Source: Bacillus sp. SJS (lineage in GTDB: Bacteria > Bacillota > Bacilli > Bacillales > Bacillaceae). From it: DNA of 64,000 nt. The notes below the pieces were generated by a model. It saw only the letters and a program-made list of their open reading frames with translations, was not told where the DNA came from and did not search any database. The DNA lies in contig NZ_JAQV02000031.1 in assembly GCF_000732485.2 (NCBI RefSeq), positions 1 through 64,000 of the forward strand. The letters are read 5' to 3'. Positions 60,030-64,000 of this stretch are shown here, piece after piece. Each line of letters starts with the position of its first letter. Within the stretch, counting starts at the first letter, position 1. Both the position numbers and the translations under genes were made by a program.

Positions 60030-60290
60030 ATGGATAAGATTGAAGTTGGAGATGTTTTGCTGATGGAGGATGAGAACGGCGAGGACCAGGAGCTAGAGGT
60101 GCTTGCAACAGCCGAAATCGAAGGAAAACAATACGCAGCTGTCAGTTTTTCTGAAGAAATTGAAAAAGAAACGACTGAAGAAATCGAATTGTTCTTTTTG
60201 AGAGTAGAAGAAGATGGGGAACTGTCCGAGATCGAAAGCGACGAGGAATTCGAAGTCGTAACATCTGCGTTTGAAAGCCAAATAGGATAA
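60030..60290 (+). CDS. DUF1292 family small acidic protein
   Basis: An 86-residue, very acidic protein matching DUF1292: LMEDENGEDQELEVLATAEI, YAAVSFSEEIEKETTEEIEL and FLRVEEDGELSEIESDEEFE. Similar Bacillus and other Firmicute proteins are of unknown function. The ATG follows AGGAGGA. A terminator follows at 60296-60321. Confidence 0.85.
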   Translation: MDKIEVGDVLLMEDENGEDQELEVLATAEIEGKQYAAVSFSEEIEKETTEEIELFFLRVEEDGELSEIESDEEFEVVTSAFESQIG

Positions 60291-60295
60291 CATCT

Positions 60296-60321
60296 TAAAA
60301 GAGGGGGCAACCCCTCTTTTA
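60296..60321 (+). terminator. Intrinsic terminator
   Basis: AAAAGAGGGG and CCCCTCTTTT form a 10-bp stem around GGCAA, 6 bases after the DUF1292 stop. Confidence 0.85.
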
Positions 60322-60342
60322 TCAATTAAAGGATGAGATGCA

Positions 60343-61287
60343 TTGGAAACAACTGAAACCTATGTCTACACTTATACATATAGCCGTGAAGAAGAATCGC
60401 TGTGCATGCTGGAATTGAGATCGCTTTTCGGTGAGGAAGTCCCAGGGCACTTATTTAAAAGCAATCGAAATATTTCAATAGGAAGAAGTCCTTTTATCAG
60501 GGAAAAGATTGATGTTTTATACGAGGGGAAATCACTCGAGGAAATTAAAGAACAAATTCAGGCCATCAAGCTTGGGGAAGAAACATTTAAAATAATCTGT
60601 GTAAAACAGAGCCTGCTCGCCGGCGGTATGCCGATTGATTACGAAAAACGAAGAAATATCGAGTATGATCTCGGTCACAGTATTGATGCCGAGGCGGATG
60701 TACGCAAGCCCGATCATACATACGGACTTGCTGCTATTGGAGACAGGTGGTATTTTGGGACGTATGAGCGCAGTGAGGCTATGTGGCTGAAGCATCTTAA
60801 AAAGCCCCGTCAATACTCCACCGCTCTAAGTACGAGAGTTGCAAGAGCTCTCGTAAACATTGCGGTCCCGGATCCTGAAGGGCTTTCGGTTATTGATCCA
60901 TGCTGCGGAATCGGGAATGTACTGGTAGAGGCTCTATCCATGGGTGTGCATATCACGGGCAGAGACATTAATCCCTTAGCTGTTACCGGTGCCAGAGAAA
61001 ATATTGCCCACTTCGGATTTGAAGCAGATGTAACCATCGGCCCGATTGAAGAAGCATCAGACCACTATGATGTAGCGATTATCGATCTTCCTTATAATCT
61101 TTATACACATATTACAGTGGAAGACCAGATTTCAATCATTAAGAATGCGAAGCGGATTGCAGATAAATGTGTGTTTGTTACGATTGATCCGATCGATGAT
61201 TATATAAAAGAAGCAGGTTTAGAGATTGTGGATCGCGGTCTGGCGGTGAAGAGCCGGTTTTCCAGAGAGATTCTGGTTTGCAGATAG
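60343..61287 (+). CDS. SAM-dependent RNA methyltransferase (UPF0020/TrmG10-like)
   Basis: A 314-residue methyltransferase. The C-terminal half is a Rossmann SAM domain with VIDPCCGIGNVLVEAL (motif I) and the amino-methyltransferase catalytic motif IIDLPYNLY (D-L-P-Y), as in tRNA guanosine N2 methyltransferases of the Trm11/TrmG10 group. The N-terminal ~130 residues contain no clear THUMP match, so the exact RNA target is uncertain. The start is TTG at 60343 after AGGATGAG. A terminator follows at 61289. Confidence 0.85.
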   Translation: METTETYVYTYTYSREEESLCMLELRSLFGEEVPGHLFKSNRNISIGRSPFIREKIDVLYEGKSLEEIKEQIQAIKLGEETFKIICVKQSLLAGGMPIDYEKRRNIEYDLGHSIDAEADVRKPDHTYGLAAIGDRWYFGTYERSEAMWLKHLKKPRQYSTALSTRVARALVNIAVPDPEGLSVIDPCCGIGNVLVEALSMGVHITGRDINPLAVTGARENIAHFGFEADVTIGPIEEASDHYDVAIIDLPYNLYTHITVEDQISIIKNAKRIADKCVFVTIDPIDDYIKEAGLEIVDRGLAVKSRFSREILVCR

Positions 61288-61288
61288 A

Positions 61289-61319
61289 AACAGTTGCAAA
61301 ATATGCAGCTGTTTTTTTT
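61289..61319 (+). terminator. Intrinsic terminator
   Basis: AACAGTTGCA (61289-61298) pairs with TGCAGCTGTT (61304-61313), with one G-T pair, followed by a run of T. Confidence 0.85.
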
Positions 61320-61468
61320 TCGTCATTTAGTTCAAAAGAATGAAACTTACTATATCCTCTGCGACTATAGTTCTGACTCCTCCTGTATCTTCAAAATCCT
61401 ACAAATTTTTCAATGCCGGTTTAGTAGAATAATAGCCACTGGAAGAAATAGGAGGGAGAGATGAGGGG

Positions 61469-63253
61469 TTGAAAAAAGCAATTCGTATTCTTGGCTGTTC
61501 AGTACTATCTGTTTCTATGCTAATGGGTGCTAGCCCGCCTGGCAATGGAGGCGTTCAAAACGTTTTGGTGAGGGATGGGATGACTCAGCCGATTTTTTCT
61601 ATGGAAGAGGCCATTACGGAAACTGTTTTCGTCGAGGTTCCGCTTGACAGTGACAAAGATGGAAAAAGGGACAGAGTCCATGCTGATATTATCCGTCCTA
61701 AGGAAACAGAAAAAGGACTGAAGGTACCGGTCATTTTTGAAATGAGCCCTTACAGGGCAGGTTTGAACGATGTGCCTGTCTATGACGTGGACCATGAGCT
61801 GAATGCAGGGAAAAAGAGCGGCGTGATGTCAAAATTGGAAGCACCAAAAGCTGCTGATTTTCCGGGCTATTATGACAATTATTTTGTTCCAAGAGGATAT
61901 GCGGTCATTTTGGCGGAAAGCATTGGGACAGGTCAGTCTACAGGCTGCCCTTCAACTGGGGATTATCGGGAGATCCTTGGCACCAAGGCGGTCATTGACT
62001 GGCTGAATGGAACCGCAGATGCTTTTGATGCCAGAGGAAATAAAATCAATGCCGACTGGACTACAGGGAAAGTCGGAATGACGGGTGTTTCCTATAATGG
62101 AACTCTTCCAAATGCAGTGGCCGCAACAGGTGTTAAAGGACTTAAAACGATTGTTCCTGTTGCAGCGATTTCCAGCTGGTATGATTATTACCGCAGCAAT
62201 GGCGCGGTAACCGCTCCTGGAGGCTATCAGGGTGAAGATACAGACAATATGGCAGAGGCTATTTTGACCAGAGAGGATCCAGAGGTTTGCCGTCCTGTAA
62301 TGGAAGAGCTTACAGAAGGGCAGGACCGGGAATCGGGAGATTATAATGCGTTTTGGAAAGCGCGTGATTATGCAAGCAAAGCTCACAACGTGAGAGCGAG
62401 TGTCCTCGTCGTGCACGGATTAAATGACTGGAACGTTAAAACGAAGCAGTTTGCCCAGTGGTGGGAAGCGCTCGGCACTTACCATGTTCCGAGAAAGCTA
62501 TGGCTCCATCAGGGAGGCCATGCTAATCCTTATTCCTTTAGAAAAGATGAATGGCTCACAACACTTAACAAATGGTTTGATTATTGGCTTTATGATGTAA
62601 AAAATGATGTGATGAAACAGCCGATGGTTGATATTCAGCGCGAGGACAAGAGCTGGCATACCGAATCCAAATGGCCTGCAAAGAACACCTCAGACACGAA
62701 GCTGTATTTTTCAAAACAAGCTGAAGGTGCAGGATTGATTGGATTACAGACATCTAAAAACGAGAATTCCATTCAAACCATTTTGGATGACGCGATGAAA
62801 AAAGCGGAGGAACTTGCTGAAAATCCGAATGAGGAAAATGAAAACCGGCTTGCCTTTATGACGGGGGAGCTGAATAAACCGCTGCGGATCAGCGGTACAC
62901 CGAAGATTACGATTCAAGCATCGCTAAGTAAGCCTGCTGCGAACCTCACTGCTTTACTAGTGGATTATGGACCTGACAATCAGGCAAATATCGTAACAAG
63001 AGGGTGGATGGATCCGCAGAACGTTCAATCGTCCTCAAAATCCAAGACTTTGATTCCTGGAAAATCCTATTCATTCAGCTGGAGCATGCAGCCGGATGAT
63101 TATGTATTTGAAAAGGGGCACAAGCTAGGCATTGTCATTCTCTCTAGTGATTATGAATATACAATCAGACCAAAAGCAGGCACGAAGATTGAAGTGAATA
63201 TGTCTAAGAGCCATCTGATTTTACCAGTTAAAAAAGGGGGAACAGGATTGTAA
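61469..63253 (+). CDS. X-Pro dipeptidyl-peptidase-like S15/CocE family hydrolase
   Basis: A 594-residue secreted alpha/beta hydrolase of the S15 family. A signal peptide covers the first ~20 residues (ILGCSVLSVSMLMGA). Catalytic triad candidates are Ser208 in TGVSYNG, Asp320 in HGLNDWN and His351 in HQGGHANPY. The C-terminal ~150 residues form the X-Pro/CocE jelly-roll domain. Expected to release Xaa-Pro dipeptides from peptides; CocE-like esterase activity is the alternative. The start is TTG after GGAGGGAGAG. Confidence 0.88.
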   Translation: MKKAIRILGCSVLSVSMLMGASPPGNGGVQNVLVRDGMTQPIFSMEEAITETVFVEVPLDSDKDGKRDRVHADIIRPKETEKGLKVPVIFEMSPYRAGLNDVPVYDVDHELNAGKKSGVMSKLEAPKAADFPGYYDNYFVPRGYAVILAESIGTGQSTGCPSTGDYREILGTKAVIDWLNGTADAFDARGNKINADWTTGKVGMTGVSYNGTLPNAVAATGVKGLKTIVPVAAISSWYDYYRSNGAVTAPGGYQGEDTDNMAEAILTREDPEVCRPVMEELTEGQDRESGDYNAFWKARDYASKAHNVRASVLVVHGLNDWNVKTKQFAQWWEALGTYHVPRKLWLHQGGHANPYSFRKDEWLTTLNKWFDYWLYDVKNDVMKQPMVDIQREDKSWHTESKWPAKNTSDTKLYFSKQAEGAGLIGLQTSKNENSIQTILDDAMKKAEELAENPNEENENRLAFMTGELNKPLRISGTPKITIQASLSKPAANLTALLVDYGPDNQANIVTRGWMDPQNVQSSSKSKTLIPGKSYSFSWSMQPDDYVFEKGHKLGIVILSSDYEYTIRPKAGTKIEVNMSKSHLILPVKKGGTGL

Positions 63254-63261
63254 TTTCGACG

Positions 63262-63316
63262 AAAGGACTGGCAAAGGGTGAATATAACTCCAATGCCGGT
63301 CCTTTATGCTTTTTGA
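63262..63316 (+). terminator. Intrinsic terminator
   Basis: AAAGGACTGGC (63262-63272) pairs with GCCGGTCCTTT (63295-63305), followed by a T-rich stretch. A TATAAT -10 box at about 63426-63431 before murQ is consistent with a separate promoter there. Confidence 0.7.
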
Positions 63317-63490
63317 TAAGGATAAAAAGTGTGGATTGTCCAATGTTTTGAAAGCTAATCGACCAAAACTAAAACAAAATTTCACTTTAATTAAAAAATA
63401 ATCGAAATAAATATTTAAATCAGCGTATAATCATGATAGGAAATGAATATTCAGAATACTAACGGTTCAAATCAGGAGGTAACAAGTTCG

Positions 63491-64000
63491 ATGGAAAAGC
63501 CTTTAAGACAACTAACGACTGAAAAACGCAATGAGCTTTCGATGAATATTGATACTGCGAATACAGCAGATGTATTAAAAATCATGAATGCTGAGGATAA
63601 GAAGGTTGCAGAAGCCGTCGAAAACGTTTTACCCGAGATCAGCAAAGCAGTAGAGTGTGCAGTGGATTCCTTTTTGAAGGGGGGAAGGCTGATTTACACC
63701 GGAGCTGGAACAAGCGGAAGGCTAGGAATTCTTGATGCGGTTGAATGTCCGCCAACGTTCCGTACATCACCAGAACAGGTAAGGGCTGTGATGGCAGGCG
63801 GGGAAGGAGCTTTTCTGAAGGCAGTGGAGGGTGCAGAGGATTCTCCGGAAGAAGGAAGAAAGGATCTTATGTCTCTTAATCTCACAGCAGCGGATACCGT
63901 TATTGGCATCGCAGCAAGCGGGAGAACGCCATATGTAGCCGGTGCTCTTGAATATGCCAGCGAAACGGGTGCCCATACGATTGCGCTATCTTGCAATGAA
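63491..64000 (+). CDS. murQ: N-acetylmuramic acid 6-phosphate etherase MurQ (5' part)
   Basis: The first 170 codons of a gene that runs off the right edge. MurQ cleaves the lactyl ether of MurNAc 6-phosphate to GlcNAc 6-phosphate in cell-wall recycling. The SIS domain begins with [24 protein letters not shown], the diagnostic MurQ/GckR signature, followed by [12 protein letters not shown] and [13 protein letters not shown]. The ATG follows CAGGAGGTAAC. Other recycling genes (murR, murP) would be expected downstream. Confidence 0.95.
   Translation, partial: MEKPLRQLTTEKRNELSMNIDTANTADVLKIMNAEDKKVAEAVENVLPEISKAVECAVDSFLKGGRLIYTGAGTSGRLGILDAVECPPTFRTSPEQVRAVMAGGEGAFLKAVEGAEDSPEEGRKDLMSLNLTAADTVIGIAASGRTPYVAGALEYASETGAHTIALSCNE

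Noticed and set aside
1-64000. CRISPR arrays, tRNA/rRNA genes, prophage or intact insertion sequences
   Set aside because: Reading both strands I found no regularly spaced repeats with spacers, no tRNA-like cloverleaf with CCA, no rRNA sequence and no transposase or integrase reading frame.

Overview
The window is chromosomal DNA of a Gram-positive, spore-forming Bacillaceae bacterium (Bacillus in the broad sense). The evidence is moderately AT-rich DNA, strong AGGAGG-type ribosome binding sites with many TTG and GTG starts, a Spo0M-like protein, a B. subtilis-type replication terminator protein (Rtp), CsoR/CopZ/CopA, an AdaA-Ogt-AlkA adaptive-response operon, and many small Bacillus-specific families (YndM/DUF2512, DUF3219, DUF2812, UPF0316, YqcI/YcgG). 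Rtp and its Ter sites at about 6.3-7.0 kb place the window at or next to the chromosome terminus. I see no rRNA, tRNA, CRISPR array, prophage or intact insertion sequence.

Layout. 0-0.8 kb: no protein gene; a candidate orphan HEARO/IscB-type omega RNA, a repeat remnant and the proC upstream region. 0.8-4.1 kb: proline operon proC-proB-proA. 4.3-6.2 kb: a HAD phosphatase and an isolated cobT. 6.3-7.0 kb: replication terminus sites and rtp. 7-25 kb: a mixed metabolic and membrane region (MFS and EamA transporters, ketopantoate reductase-like, VanW protein, SDR, SGNH hydrolase, TetR/peroxiredoxin, rpiA-qor, cardiolipin synthase, a luciferase-like monooxygenase, a TerD-zinc ribbon-TerB fusion, a sugar-dehydrogenase-like lipoprotein). 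25.3-27.1 kb: an AT-rich accessory pocket where a ~181-bp inverted-repeat element has split a DUF4304 gene, followed by a GNAT gene framed by short direct repeats. 27-34 kb: APC permease, an unannotated 31-codon gene, two more luciferase-like monooxygenases, HesB-like protein and a PadR/DUF2812 pair. 34-36.3 kb: alkylation repair operon.

38-58.7 kb forms a functional neighbourhood for molybdenum cofactor and formate metabolism: moaB-mobA-moaC on the minus strand, fdhA plus DUF1641 on the minus strand, and DUF2294, fdhD, moaA, focA, moeB, moeA-mobB-moaE-moaD, modA-modB on the plus strand. Together they import molybdate, build Mo-bis-MGD cofactor, sulfurate it (FdhD), load it into a cytoplasmic Fe-S formate dehydrogenase and move formate across the membrane (FocA). 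A CsoR-regulated copper operon (csoR-copZ-copA plus a membrane-anchored His-rich protein) and an Mrp-type Fe-S carrier ATPase are nested inside this block. 58.8-64 kb: fasciclin-domain protein, GIY-YIG protein, DUF1292, a tRNA G10-type methyltransferase-like protein, an X-Pro dipeptidyl-peptidase-like hydrolase, and the 5' part of murQ, which runs off the window.

Most notable points: the candidate orphan omega RNA; two same-facing Ter sites directly upstream of rtp; the mobile repeat whose 9-10 bp target duplication lets the disrupted DUF4304 reading frame be reconstructed; a structured leader with an intrinsic-terminator hairpin before fdhA; a small ORF with a strong ribosome binding site and its own terminator at 28.9-29.0 kb; and the TerD-zinc ribbon-TerB fusion.
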